The notes beneath the pieces are model-generated. The model was not told the DNA's origin and searched no databases. It was given only the letters and a program-made list of their open reading frames with translations. The position numbers were made by a program, and so were the translations under genes. Below are positions 44,436 through 55,720 of a stretch of 64,000 nt of DNA, piece after piece. Source of the stretch: Eublepharis macularius (Eukaryota; Chordata; Lepidosauria; Squamata; Eublepharidae); assembly GCF_028583425.1 (NCBI RefSeq), contig NC_072795.1, positions 5,975,001 to 6,039,000 of the forward strand, written 5' to 3'. Positions within the stretch are counted from its first letter, which is position 1; the number at the start of each line of letters is the position of its first letter.

Positions 44436-44571
44436 AGCCCGACTGGTGTTTACATCTGTTCTTGGTGGGGTAGGTTTGAAGGCCATGTAGGTTTCCATCA
44501 TGGGCTCAGGAAGCCCAATTGTCTATTTTTCTCTTTCGATTCTCATCATTGTCGTCCTCAGGGAAAGGAAG

Positions 44572-44718
44572 AAGCTGGTGTGGTACAGTGGTTAGAGTGT
44601 TGGATTGTGCCCTGGGTTCAAATTCCCAGTCATCCATGAACGAAGCTTCTTGTGAGGACGGTATGGGAAGGGGAGAGAACCGTGTAAGTGGACCTGAGCT
44701 CTTTGGAGGAAAATGGAT
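44572..44718 (+). mobile_element. tRNA-derived SINE
   Basis: CTGGTGTGGTACAGTGGTTA A-box head and GGTTCAAATTCCC B box; body diverged. Confidence 0.65.
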
Positions 44719-44769
44719 AGATAGGTAGATAGCTGGTGCTCCCCCTGCCCTCCACAGATGTAACTGCCT

Positions 44770-44950
44770 TAGAATCATAGAGTTGGAAGGGACCGCCAAG
44801 GTCATCCAGTCCAACCTCTTCACAGTGCAGGAAATTCACATCTATCTCCCTCCAATACACCCTAGTGACTCCTGCTTCATGCCCAGAAGATGGCAAGACA
44901 CCGTCAGGATCCCTAGCCAAACTGGCCTGGGGAAAATTGCTTCCTGACTC
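44770..44950 (-). mobile_element. CR1 LINE 3' fragment
   Basis: TTAGAATCATAGAGTTGGAA and GGGACCGCCAAGGTCATCCA start, ending in the GGAAAATTGCTTCCTGACTC block. Confidence 0.8.
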
Positions 44951-45085
44951 CAGCCACAGACCTTCAGCCTGACCTACCTCACAGGGTTGCTGTGCATATA
45001 AAATGGATGAGAGGAGAATTATGTGAGCTGCTTTGGGTTCCCACTGGCAAGAAAGCAGGGTATGAAAAAAGCAAATAAATGAGAT
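44951..45085 (+). mobile_element. tRNA-derived SINE 3' half
   Basis: CCTACCTCACAGGGTTGCTG, ATGTGAGCTGCTTTGGGTTC and GCAAATAAATG tail. Confidence 0.65.
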
Positions 45086-45505
45086 GCCCATGTGCGTTGT
45101 GTTGATTAAAATGTCAACACAATGAATTTTGCCCAAACCATGAAAGGGTCGCCTCGACAGTGTATCTGAATTTTTGAAATAATTTCACCCGCCAAAATGC
45201 CAACTTTCAGATCAGGGCTAGAGTCAACACATGGCAAGATGGGGCAGCTTCCAGGACTGACTCCCTATTCATGCATCCCCTCCGATGCCTGCACTCACAC
45301 TCTTCCACTGCCTGCTTCTGCTCCAAGCTGCACATCATGCCTAGCGCTGCTGGAGAAGGGCATGTGGGCAGAGCACAAAGTATCAGCATTCTTGGTGGCC
45401 ATGGCAGCAGCAGTCCTAGCTACACCCACCATCCTGCCCCACTGGGGAAAGGGCATGCAGGTAGTGTGGATAGCTGTAACTGCAGGTGATGAGAGAGCTT
45501 CCGAG

Positions 45506-45904
45506 TAGAGATGGGCACAAACCAAAATACGAACCAAAATTACGCACGAACCAGGCTGGTTCATGGTTTGCGAACCAGCGGTTCGTCAGATCCCATTTCT
45601 GATGCACCACCACGACCTTTAGGCTGATTCGTTTGGTTCGTTTTTTGGTTCATCATCACTGCAGACAGCCTGGTGCCAATCAGTCCGTTTCCTACGCAAC
45701 AAGGGATGGACTTCCTGCAGACCTTCTGCTGACCTGGAAGTGACCTTCTGCTGGCCCGGAAGTGATGATTTTCTGACCTGAATGTGATGTTTTCACGAAC
45801 CAAACGAACTGGTTCGCGAACCAGGGACAGGTTCATGAAAGTTCGTGGTTCGTGAAATTTGACGAACCACGGGGTTTGTTTTTTCTGGTTTGTGCCCATC
45901 TCTA
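45506..45904. mobile_element. hAT-like MITE family D with 8-bp duplication
   Basis: Ends TAGAGATGGGCACAAACC and GGTTTGTGCCCATCTCTA; exact duplication CTTCCGAG at 45498-45505 and 45905-45912. Interior rich in GAACCA/TGGTTC inverted motifs. No coding capacity. Confidence 0.9.
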
Positions 45905-46069
45905 CTTCCGAGTGGGCAAAGGAAAGCTGTACAGGCAGGTAGGGGCACATGGATGGAAGGGCAAGAAGGAGGGCCTAGTAGAGAGCATTTCTGCCCAGGG
46001 CCTTCCTATTTACATGGGATACATTTCAATCAGCAGACATTTTGCTAGAATCAAAGACCCACCTCTCCC

Positions 46070-46265
46070 CAGAAACTGTAAAGCGTGCCATCAAGTTGCA
46101 ACCAAATAATAGTGACTCCATGAAGTTCCACCACATTGGGTTTTGAAGAGATGAGGTGGTTTGCCATGCCCTCCTCTGCATAGCATTTTCTGTGGTCTCT
46201 CATGCAAGTACCGACCCTGCTTAGCTTCTGAGCTCTGATTAGATCATGCTAGCCTGGACTATTAG
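46070..46265 (-). mobile_element. 5S-rRNA-derived SINE, diverged
   Basis: Minus strand has GTCCAGGCTAGCATGATC, CAGAAGCTAAGCAGGGTCGG and GAGAGACC, the 5S core, then the family body. Confidence 0.65.
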
Positions 46266-47074
46266 GGCTGCGACATGTCTTTAATTTGGCCATTTTTGAC
46301 CCAGCATTTCTGAAATTTGCTCAGGTTGCACACCTTGTCAAGAAGACTGCCCGCCCTCCCCACAGCCATCTTGAGTTCTGATAGAACAAACTGGATTCAT
46401 TTGATCATAACACGTTTTCCATAGATCTTAACGGCAGAACCCCCCCCCCGCTGCTTTTTAATGAACAGTATTGCTGCTGCCGTTGCTATATGACAACATG
46501 AAAGGCCTTTCATAGCTCTCTGAGGAGACATTCGCCTGGGCATTGCATTAAAAGTTGTCAAAACAAAAAGAAAAAGATGTTATTACAGTTGGGGATCTTT
46601 CTTGTCACTCACAGCCCTTTTTCCTGCCTTGCCAGTGAAACATAGACTAAATGTTTATGAGAGCATGATTAAAATTTAAGGCTGTCGAGGACCTGATGGA
46701 ATTTATTCGGAGGCTGGATTCTGCTCACGGATTTGCAGTTCTCTTAGATCAGCACAATAATATCTCTCAAACTGATTTAACAGCTGTCAGCATCACTGCC
46801 CCTTACTTTATTATCTGGGGTAGCATAACTGTCCCCAGGTTTTAATCCCACCGCAGCCACCAACCTACAGCAAGCCACTTTCTCTCAGCCCTGACTCTGT
46901 AATACAGGGTTAATAAAAACACTTGAATTGTGCTTTGCAGGGAATTAAGTCCACTTTGTGGACTTTCCTTTGCTTAATAGGATCTATATTCTGGGATAAG
47001 AAGGCTGATTTCCTTTTAAGGACTTGCTCTAAATATTTTTGTCTGACTAAGATGTAGTCAGCCTTGACTTGAAT

Positions 47075-47185
47075 AGTCCAGGCTAACCTGATGTCATCAG
47101 ATCTTGGAAGCTAAGCAGGGTTGGCTTTGATTCCTAATTAGATGGGACGCTACTGAGGAAGACCAGGGTCGCTGTCTAGAGGTAG
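47075..47185 (+). mobile_element. 5S-rRNA-derived SINE, left part
   Basis: CTAACCTGATGTCATCAGAT, TTGGAAGCTAAGCAGGGTTG and GATGGGACGC align with the internal promoter region of 5S rRNA. Interrupted after TAGAGGTAG and continued at 47822. Confidence 0.8.
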
Positions 47186-47812
47186 ATAGCCATGTTATTC
47201 TGTAGTTGCAAAATAATAAAGAGTTTAGTAGCACCTTTAAGACTGTGGTTCTCAAAAGCTTATACTACAAGAAAGTTGATTAGTCTTAAACAGGGCTGGT
47301 GCCTCCATTGAGGCAGGTCTGGCAGCCGCCTCCAGTGTTGAGGCACCGGAGGGGGTGCCGGAGGCAGGGGCGCGCACTGGTGGCAGAAGCATGCGGGCAA
47401 CTGAGCAGGAGGGATGGGAAGCTGCCTGCGCGCAGCCCCAGCCACCTGCCATGCCTGGCCTACGGTTACTGCAGCTTTCCAGCCCTCCTGTGCTGCTGCC
47501 ACTGCCAGCATGTGCCCCGGCCGGGAGCAGCAGCCACAGGCCAGGTGCGGCAGGTGTCCGGGGCGGTGCACTGAGCAATGGAGCAGGAGGGCTGGGAGGA
47601 TGCACACGTGCCTCCCCAGCCACCTGCCATGCCTGGCTGGGAGCGCGGGCCAGAGGTGGCAGCGCTGGGCAGTCTGAGCGGGCAGTTTCCCATCCAGCTG
47701 CCTGCTGCCCCGCAGTCCAGGTGCATGTGCGCGCAAGCTGCCCCCAGCCTCAGGCACCAGAAACGCTGGTGCCGGACCTGGTCTTAGAGATGCTACTGGA
47801 CTCTTTACTATA
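47186..47812. mobile_element. family F element inside the 5S SINE
   Basis: Left tail TAGCCATGTTATTCTGTAG and arm GAGTTTAGTAGCACCTTTAA, right arm GAGATGCTACTGGACTCTTT. TAGAGGTAG flanks both sides (47177-47185, 47813-47821). Its right arm is split by a family E element. Confidence 0.7.
47291..47780. mobile_element. hAT-like GC-rich MITE family E nested in family F
   Basis: Ends CAGGGCTGGTGCC and GGTGCCGGACCTG; flanks GTCTTAAA and GTCTTAGA match in 7 of 8. Very GC-rich, so it holds overlapping open frames up to 165 codons on both strands that are chance. Confidence 0.75.
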
Positions 47813-47821
47813 TAGAGGTAG

Positions 47822-47905
47822 GCAATGACAAACCACCACCTCTGTTAGTCTCTTGCCTTGAACACCCCAGCAGGGGTTGCCATAAGCCAGCTATAACTTA
47901 CTGGC
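47822..47905 (+). mobile_element. 5S-rRNA-derived SINE, right part
   Basis: GCAATGACAAACCACCACCT, TTAGTCTCTTGCCTTGAAC and TTGCCATAAGCCAGCTATAA complete the SINE body. Confidence 0.8.
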
Positions 47906-47948
47906 GTTCTCCAGCATCAAGATGCAGTCAGAGATACAGAGAGTGTGA

Positions 47949-48440
47949 CTACAAGTGACTTTCTTCACGTGGAGAACACTAGATTTTTCTCGCAAGTTTA
48001 CCTGGGAAGTGAAGTCAGAGTGGTCCTTCCCCTCTCTGTTAGAATCGCTGCCTGAAGAGCCACAAGAGGGCTTCATTTGGAGGTGGGCAGCTGCTACTTT
48101 CTCCTAGGGCGTGCTGCAAGCTGCCTGCTCCCAGGGAGCTTCTCTGGAGAAAGCCACCGCGTTGGTGAAGCTCCAGCTGCAGCGACAGTGGAAGGATCTG
48201 CAGTCATTGTGGCTGAAGCTTCACCGACACGGCCGCTTCCTCCAGAGCAGCTCCCTGGGAGCAGGCAGCCCGCAGGACGCCCTGGGAGAAAGTAGCAGCT
48301 GCCTGCCCCCAAACAAAGCCCTCTTGTGGCTCTTCAGGCAGGGATTCTAACAAAGAGGGGAAGGACCACTCGGACTTCACTTCCCAGGTAACCTTGTGAG
48401 AAAAATCTAGTGTTCTCCATGTGAAGAAAGTTACTTGTAG
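47949..48440. repeat. 492-bp palindromic element
   Basis: Outer ends CTACAAGTGACTTTCTTCA and TGAAGAAAGTTACTTGTAG; inverted arms of over 200 bp meet near 48190. As a result opposite strands carry two mirrored 72-codon frames (48077-48295 plus, 48094-48312 minus) that are near copies of each other. These are a by-product of the palindrome, not genes. Confidence 0.75.
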
Positions 48441-48444
48441 CTTT

Positions 48445-48615
48445 GCTCAGACTCGGACTGGAGAGACCCAGGTTCAAATCCCTGCTCAGCCATGAAGCAA
48501 ACTGGGTGACAGCCATTGTTCCTCGGTCTAACCTACCTCGCAGGGTTGTTGTGAGGGGAGTACCATGTAACCTTCCCTGAGCTCTTTTGAAAAATGGTGG
48601 GATAAAAATGAACTC
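48445..48615 (+). mobile_element. tRNA-derived SINE, partial
   Basis: GACCCAGGTTCAAATCCCTG B box, then CTACCTCGCAGGGTTGTTGT body. Confidence 0.6.
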
Positions 48616-48749
48616 TTCACATTTTATTAAGCTGACATCTGAGGATGGAATGCACATTCCCTCCTGAGGTAAAATAGATATCTGGTTAGTTCAATGATAG
48701 ATATCTGGATAGATACCGGGTTAGTTCAATGGCGATCCATGTATAGATC

Positions 48750-49400
48750 TTAATTGGCATCTGCAACATGAACGGAAAGCTCCTTCCATGCATGAATCCT
48801 CCTTGTTGGAAATGGAAGGCAGAAAGACATCCAGATTTGATGGAATGGAAGAATGAATAATACAAATATGTGACGATAGCAAAGCTAGCATCTTATATAA
48901 ATAATAGACTGATCTCAGAATTTCAAGAAAAATGGAAAGTATTTTTTGACTATTTAGTTAGAAATCAAAAAGAAGTAAGAATAAACTTAAGTTAAATTAG
49001 GATAGAAAGTAAAGAGATTGGCAATATATGTTTGTAATCTTTGTAACAAAATATTTTTGTCTAAGATGTAGTCATCTTTATATCTAATAGTGAACACTAT
49101 TAGATATGAAGACAGATGGTAAAGATAGAATAGAGATATTTAAACAGAAGTGAAAAATCAAGAATATATAAGGCAAGTTCTACATAGATATGCGAACCAT
49201 GTGATTTGAATGATTTTAGTTTATGGTTAAATGTATATGTTTAGTTTATGCCTATGTTTTATAAGTTTGTTTGGGTATATAATTTAAATGATGATATTTA
49301 TGTTTTATATAGATAAATGTAGTAGTAGATGGTAGTGGATGTATGATTTAAGTGATAGTATGATCCTATTTTTGAGTTTATTAACTGAAATTTTTTTTAA
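48750..49400 (+). mobile_element. L1 LINE 3' end
   Basis: Conceptual reading gives CWKWKAERHPDLMEWKN, then YINNRLISEFQEKWKVFFDY and a stop, as at the C-terminus of squamate L1 ORF2, followed by an A/T-rich 3' UTR. 5' truncated, with an in-frame stop. Confidence 0.65.
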
Positions 49401-50014
49401 AAAGAATTCTCCTTGCTGGATCGGAGTGCCTCCACTTCCACCAACAACGCAAGGTATCCGAGAATCAAAGTTCACATTATCTCAGACAACTCGGCTTCAA
49501 TATCAGCAAGACTCTCTCCACTCATCTTTCAAAGCCACCTTAAAGAATGAAGATTTACTGAACGCCCAAGATGAGTCTAGGCCAGTTGGCTTCCAGTGTA
49601 GCTTTGAGTGTTAACAGACCATGGTGGGATTGAATCTTGGCTCAGGGGTGTCTTTATAAGCTGTCTGGGAAAACTGACAAAATCCAGATGTTGGGAGAAG
49701 CCATCAAAGCATCAAGTGAGTCTCTTTCCCCACATCACAATGCTCGGCTTGTCTCCTGAAGGCCCAGCCCCCCTCTGCAAAATGTCACACTTGAATAATG
49801 CTTCCGAAAGTTGCCAGACTTTCCCCAGAAACTCTGTCAAAAGTGCATTTCAAATGTCACCAAGGCTTGTGACAACATCATGCTCGGACAGCTGGAGTGA
49901 CAAATAGGAGCTTGTAAAATTGGAGCCCTTTTTGTTTTTAAAGGGTGTCTTTTTATAGTTCACTCTCCCCCTGCCATAAAGTTCTTATTTGTGAGCTTTT
50001 TCTGTAAGGTTAAA

Positions 50015-50435
50015 ATCATAGAATCACAGTGTTGGAAGGGGGTCTATAGGGTCATCTAGTCCAACCCCCTGCAGAATGCAGGAAATTCCCAAATACCCTC
50101 CCCTCCCTCACACACCCAGTGGCCCTTACTCCATGCCCAGAAGATGGCAAAACACTGTTAGGATCCCTAGCCAACTGGATGGGGGGGATTGCTATTTGCT
50201 ACCTGACCCCCAAGGTGGTGATCAGCATTACTCTGGGCATGTAAGAAGGGGCCATGAGAACTAAGCACTGATGTAACCCTTCCTGCCCTCCCTCTCATGA
50301 CCTGCCCAGGTTCGCAGAATCAGCACTGCTGTCAGGTGGCCATCTAGCTTCTGCTTAAAAACCTCCAAAGAAGGAGAGCCCACCACCTCCCGAGGAAGCC
50401 TGTCCCACTGAGGGACTGCTCTAACTGTTAGGAAG
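50015..50435 (-). mobile_element. CR1 LINE 3' fragment
   Basis: CATAGAATCACAGTGTTGGA start (reversed CR1 end), then the whole UTR to GTCCCACTGAGGGACTGCTC. A short L2-like 3' end (about 50436-50510) interrupts it. Confidence 0.85.
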
Positions 50436-50510
50436 TTCTTCTGTTATCCGCCCTGAGCCTGTGAAAGCGGGGAGGGCGGAATATAAATACAATAAATTAA
50501 ATTAAATTTC

Positions 50511-50719
50511 TTAATGTTTAGCTTAAAACACTTTTGATTTCAACCTGTTAGTTCTAGTCCGACCTTCCGGGGCAGCGGAAAACAACTCCACACCAACCTC
50601 TATATGAGAACCCGTCAAGTACTTGAAGATGGTTATCCTATCACCTCTCAGTCTTCTCCTTTCCAGGCTAAACATACCAAGCTCCTTCAACCTTTCCTCG
50701 TAGGACTTGGTCTCCAGAC
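50511..50719 (-). mobile_element. CR1 LINE, ORF2 remnant
   Basis: Minus-strand frame reads SYEERLKELGMFSLERRRLR and ALF/IFKYLTG-type sequence, the same C-terminal CR1 block as at 37299-37685. Continues at 51475. Confidence 0.8.
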
Positions 50720-51474
50720 TAGACATGGGCACGAACCGCGTTATGAACCAAAAAACCCACGAACTGCCTTATGGTCTGTTCGCGAACCGGCGGTTTGTGA
50801 GGGTTCATGGCCAATGAACCAGTGTTTGTTGGAAGCCCGGTTCGGTGCGTTTGCCCGCGGTTCGTGAAGCCAGACAGTCAGGCACCATCAATCAATTCCC
50901 TTGGAAATGGAGCTGGGGGAATGCCTGAACTCTGTCTGCACTCCTTCTGTCGCCCTGGAAACCTGAATCGAAGCCAAGCTTACCTTGATTGGCAGGTCTT
51001 CCTTCCAGCCATGGAGCTGCAAATTAGTTACGATTGGTTACATGGGAGAAGACACCCGGGGGGGAGGAGGGGGAAGGGGGGTGTTCTGTAGCTATGGGCA
51101 CTCCAATCTCATCCCTGCAAACCCTGATATGCAGTTCTGACGGCCAACCCCTTGTACGCTGGCCCAATGTCAACTGGTGGCTCTAATTGTACCGAATGGG
51201 AGTTTCCTGGGGGCCTCAGATTGGAGAGGGTATAACTCCAAGATCCCTATTGCAATATTGACCAAACTTGGTTGCTGGCTGGAGGAGAACCTGCTAAACA
51301 CTCCCTGGGAATATGGGCTCTCTAAGTCCAACGGGGGCTGTTCTGAGCCCCATGAACCATGAACCAGTTTGTCAGCGGGAAATGTTCATTGCGGTTCACT
51401 GGTTTGGGTTTGTTGTTGCCACCGAACCATGAACTGCTGGTCCATTAAATTTTTTTGGTTCTTGTCCATGTCTA
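50720..51474. mobile_element. hAT-like element family D, 755 bp, inside CR1
   Basis: Ends TAGACATGGGCACGAACC and GGTTCTTGTCCATGTCTA; duplication CTCCAGAC at 50712-50719 and 51475-51482. Nearly twice the length of the copy at 45506, with the same GAACCA-rich subterminal parts but a different middle. Confidence 0.88.
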
Positions 51475-51595
51475 CTCCAGACCCCTCACCATCTTCGTTG
51501 CCCTCCTCTGGACACATTCCAGCTTGTCTATATCCTTCTGAAACTGTGGTGCTCCAAACTGAACACACAATACTCTAGGTGAAGTCTAACCAGAG
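51475..51595 (-). mobile_element. CR1 LINE, continuation
   Basis: GTTGCCCTCCTCTGGACAC and TTCCAGCTTGTCTATATCC continue the CR1 ORF2 remnant after the family D insertion. Confidence 0.8.
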
Positions 51596-51674
51596 CAGTG
51601 TAGGGAAGGGGTGGGGTTGGAGATGTTTTGGTTCAAGGCTCTCAAGTTTAAGCAATGACCCATGGCTGAAGCTG

Positions 51675-51865
51675 GAGGCCAACTCAGTTGGGAAATTCCT
51701 AGATATTGGGGGTGGGGCCTACAGAGAGAGGTTTGGGGAAGATTTGGAGATCAGAAGGAGTATGATACCATAAAAGCTACCTCCCAAAGCTTCCATGTTC
51801 TTCAGGGGAGCTGTTCTCTGTAGTCTGGAGAGCAGTTGAAATTATGGGAGAACTCCAGCCTCAAC
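51675..51865 (-). mobile_element. MITE family A, diverged
   Basis: GTTGGGAAATTCCTAGATAT, GGGGCCTACAGAGAG and CTGTAGTCTGGAGAGCAGTT match the family; ends lost. Confidence 0.6.
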
Positions 51866-51876
51866 TGTGTCGGCAG

Positions 51877-52205
51877 TAGGGCTTTTTTTCAGCGGGAACG
51901 CGGTGGAATGGAGTTCCAGCACCTCTTAAAAATGGTCACATGGCCGGTGGCCCTGCCCTCTGCTTTCCAGACAGAGGGGAGTTTAGATCACCCTCCGCAC
52001 CACTCGGCGTGGAGGGCAATCTAAACTCCCCTCTGTCTGGAGATCAGGGGGCGGGGCCACCAGCCACGTGACCATTTTCTCCGAGAGCGATTTAAACTTT
52101 AAAAAACTCCCCCCTTGTTCCGGCTGACCCAAAGTGACGTCATTGTGCAGTCTTGAGTTCCACCACTGAGTTCCACCACCTCTTTTCCCAGAAAAAAAAG
52201 CCCTG
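51877..52205. mobile_element. MITE family B with 8-bp duplication
   Basis: Fold-back copy from TAGGGCTTTTTTTC to GAAAAAAAAGCCCTG. GTCGGCAG before and GTTGGCAG after differ at one base. CRE motif TGACGTCA intact at 52135-52142. Confidence 0.85.
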
Positions 52206-52902
52206 GTTGGCAGAGTAGCGAATAACACAGCGGTAGTTACGCAGTACTGATTAAAAGTTAAAAGAGTTTATTTAGGAACTACATATCGGATAGTGAAGAG
52301 GAGAGCCAGCGATAGATGCTATCTATCTAACTACGTAGTAGAGTGTGTGCAGAGGAGAGAGAAGGAGGATATTGCCCTATTTACCCCAACAGGATACAAG
52401 ACAAGGAAATGACCTTTAGGAGACAACAGAAGTGCTGCCCTCACTGTCCCTTCTAACTGATTCTTGCTGCCCCCTGTATGGAAGGGTCTTCTTCTCTTCT
52501 TCCTTCTTGCTTCTTGTACACCAGACATTGCTATTTCCAACAAACTGGAGGCTGGCAACCCTGTTGGTCACATTGCTGCTAAATGAAATTATTCTGCTGC
52601 CTGTGAAGTCTGTAGAACGGAACAGCAAATCGCCTTGCTCGATTCCCCCTGCTACAAACACATCAGGCAGACTTAGGGTAGCCCCCTTCCTACCTCCTAC
52701 TTTCTCGTGCAATTTGGGAATAGTAAGATTAAAAAAATACCAAGTTGCTACAAAGACTAAAAGATAAAGTACATGAGATGCGTTGAACAGCCAAAAGTGG
52801 TCAAGAGAATTATGATAAAAGAATAGCTGTTGCCTACGAACTTGTGGAACAGACTAAAGAGGAAAGCTAGTAGGTGAGAGAAGATGCACGAGGTAGCCTT
52901 AG
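52206..52902. other. unassigned, no gene seen
   Basis: Includes a short MITE A end near 52545-52562. A 111-codon frame at 52432-52767 has no recognisable family. Confidence 0.4.
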
Positions 52903-53106
52903 GGCTGCCAGTTCGGGTTTGGGAAGTTCCTGGAGATTTTGGGGCAGAGTCCTGAGAGGGCAGAATTTGGGAGGGGACGGAGCTCAGCAGGTATATGATG
53001 CTATAGAATAAACCTTTAAACATTGCCATTTCCTCTAGGGAAACTGATCTCTGTAGTCTGGTGATCAGCTGGAATTCTGGGAAAACTCCAGGACCCCCTG
53101 GAGAAT
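52903..53106 (-). mobile_element. MITE family A, diverged
   Basis: TTAGGGCTGCCAGTTCGGGT start, TTGGGAAGTTCCTGGAGATT body, ending in ACTCCAGGACCCCCTGGAG. Confidence 0.65.
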
Positions 53107-53112
53107 GTAAAA

Positions 53113-53205
53113 CTTGGGTTGCCAACCTCCAGAAGGGGCCTGGAGATCTCCTGGATTTACAACGGAGCTCCAGACTACAGAGATCTGTCCCCTTAGAGAA
53201 AATCA
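53113..53205 (+). mobile_element. MITE family A, interrupted copy
   Basis: GGGTTGCCAACCTCCAGAAG start, head to head with the previous copy. Its far end appears about 530 bp away (53735-53800, ATCTCCAGGAATTTCCTGCC), so 53206-53730 holds a later, unclassified A/T-rich insertion. Confidence 0.6.
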
Positions 53206-53810
53206 AGCAGGGACAAGGGCACAGCCTCTTGGAGGGCACACAGAGTATACAACCAATATTACTAAATTCCTATTTATTTTTTATATTATGAAGTGTCTAT
53301 GTGCAAAAAGTGCTCAATTACTGTATAAATGTTGTCCGAATCAATCACTCATTATAAACAACAATATACTCAATAACATAAAGAGGGGGGTCACTATATC
53401 AATGCTATGTACATATACACCATCGGTATAGGAAAATTCAAATATTCATATTCATAAATAGTAATACAATTTTTTCTTTTTCTTTCAGTTGTCTGAAGTT
53501 GACTTCAATGGTCGGGTGTGCCTTCAGCAATTTCTTCTTATTTAGTTGTATTAAAGTCAATAAAGTTCATCGTACTGATGATATATTGATCCAATTATTG
53601 GGGTGAAGCCCAATTATTAGGGTGGAGCCTGACGGGCATGTGCCAGCAGTATGTTCCCGTTTCATGTAACACACTTTATCAAAGGCGCATTGTGACCAAG
53701 ACAATTGAACAAGCAGAATCGCAGTTTCTCAACCAAATGGTGCTCCCCAGGCCCCACCCCTAAATCTCCAGGAATTTCCTGCCCCTGAGTTGGTAATGCT
53801 ATTGGTAACT

Positions 53811-55310
53811 CTAGGAAGCCCAGATGGAAGAAAGAATGTAAAAGCTTCAACAGGAAAGATTCCTTTAGAGGAGAGCACGGAAGTCTAACGCTCCAATTCT
53901 TAGGTGTATTTACTCAGGAACAACCCCCCGTGGAACTCTGTAGGGTTTACCTGTGAGTAAGCATGCGCAGACACAGACTGCAAAGGGGAGTGTACGGGCG
54001 GCGTATTATATATGCGAAAAGTCACAAGGGCTAGTTTCCATTTGCATTCTTTCAGCTGCTTTTGCAACTATCCGCCAAGCTCTGCTTTTTCATTCTCTAG
54101 AGCTCGGTGGTTTTGTCTTCTCTTCATTCCACTTTTGACTCACGAGTCATTCTTGTGAAGCCTCTATATCCTGTTTGTGTAGGGATCTTCGCCCCCACTT
54201 AATGCTCTTATTTTTTCTTTTGGCTTTAGCTGATGATCCCCAGTTGTACCTTTCTCTCCCCCCCTCCTTCCCCTCTGTTCTTAATAATTTTCACAGTTCT
54301 TGTTGATATTTCTGTACGAGTGTCAGCTCATTACCTCAAATGCCATATGCAAGGGACAGAATTCACTGTGCTTCCTCCAAACCTTCGACCGTATTTTGCA
54401 GCTGGCAACCTCTCTCAGCAAATTAAGAGTGTGGGCATTTTATCTTTGATCCTCCCATTTCTTTCTCAGCTGACATTATTTAGTTAAGGTTTGTCATTTT
54501 CCGCCTAATAATGTTTCTAAAATTCATCGTTTTAATATCTGGCTCTATTAAAACTCTATTCAGACTCTTGAGCCAGCCATTTTAATGTTTTGCTTATCAG
54601 TCTTTTTCTCGGTCTATCCCCTTATCTCTGGTCGCCTCCTTTTGCTTCCCGAATTTTTTTTATCTCCTGGCGCTTCAATCATTTTATGCCTCTGTTGCGT
54701 TGCTCTTTGCTGGCCTCCTTTATTGTTTTGTATTAAGTTCAAGCTGCTTCTTCTAGCCAAGTATCATGAAGGTCTTGCCCCTGAACTGACTTTGTTCTTT
54801 TTTTCTCTGTTCTTATTATCATCAGACACTGATCTTACTAAACTTGCTGTGTGGGCTATTTCTTAACTGAACTGTAGGCTTTCTTTCATGCATTCTCTTT
54901 GGATATTCTGATGGTTCCTGTAAAGAATTATTAAAAACTCATCTTTTCTCTTGCCTTCATCTTTGTCTAATATTCGAATGCTTTTCCTACTTATAGATTG
55001 TTACTAGAAAATTTCGGTTTTTTTTCTTTGCTCTTGTTATTAATTAGTGCCAAATTTTCTTCTTTTCTTTAGATTTGATGGGTTTTGAATTGGATGCCTG
55101 GAAGCAGGGGGCTTGTTCATTTTATTTCCTGAAATGTCTAGTACAGTCAAGTTCCTTAGCGACATTTATTTTGTATAGTTATTAAAAGATTTTTATGGCA
55201 CCTGTCCACAAATCAGAGCATCACAAAAGCGTTCTTTTGTATGCAAGTTTTAAAAACACGTAGAACTGTTGCGGAAACTGTAGAGAAACTATAGCTCACC
55301 TGTCATACCT
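53811..55310. other. no gene seen
   Basis: About 1.5 kb, T-rich on the plus strand from 54150 to 55080. Frames of 84-93 codons at 54233-54487 and 54585-54866 are hydrophobic, as expected from T-rich DNA, and have no domain. Confidence 0.45.
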
Positions 55311-55326
55311 AGGGGTTACATGCAAC

Positions 55327-55709
55327 CAGGGCTTTTTTTCTGGGGAAAGAGGTGGTGGAACTCAGTGGATTGCCAGCACAGGGGGCAACTCTTGGTGGGA
55401 GGTGGTGCCCCTGTTACCACATGTGTGCACACAAAGTGCACGCATGCTCCCAGGCCCAATGATGTCACTTTGTGTCAGCTGGAACAAGGGGGGGAGTTTT
55501 TAAAAGTTTAAATCGCCCTTGGTGAAAAGGGTCACATGGCTGGTGGCCCCGCCCCCTGATCTCCAGACAGAAGGGAGTTGAGATTGCCCTCCGCGCCAAT
55601 CTAAACTCCCCTCTGTCTGGAGATTGGGGGCGGGGCCACCAGCCATGTGACCATTTTCAAGCGGTTCCGGAACTCCGTTCCACCGCATTCCAGCTGAAAA
55701 AAAGCCCTG
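55327..55709. mobile_element. MITE family B with 8-bp duplication
   Basis: Ends CAGGGCTTTTTTTC and GAAAAAAAGCCCTG; CATGCAAC before and CTTGCAAC after. CRE motif decayed to TGATGTCA. Confidence 0.82.
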
Positions 55710-55720
55710 CTTGCAACTCT

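Noticed and set aside
47252-47828. Frames of up to 165 codons on both strands at 47.3-47.8 kb
   Set aside because: They lie inside a GC-rich non-autonomous MITE (family E) and its host repeat; stop-poor composition explains them.
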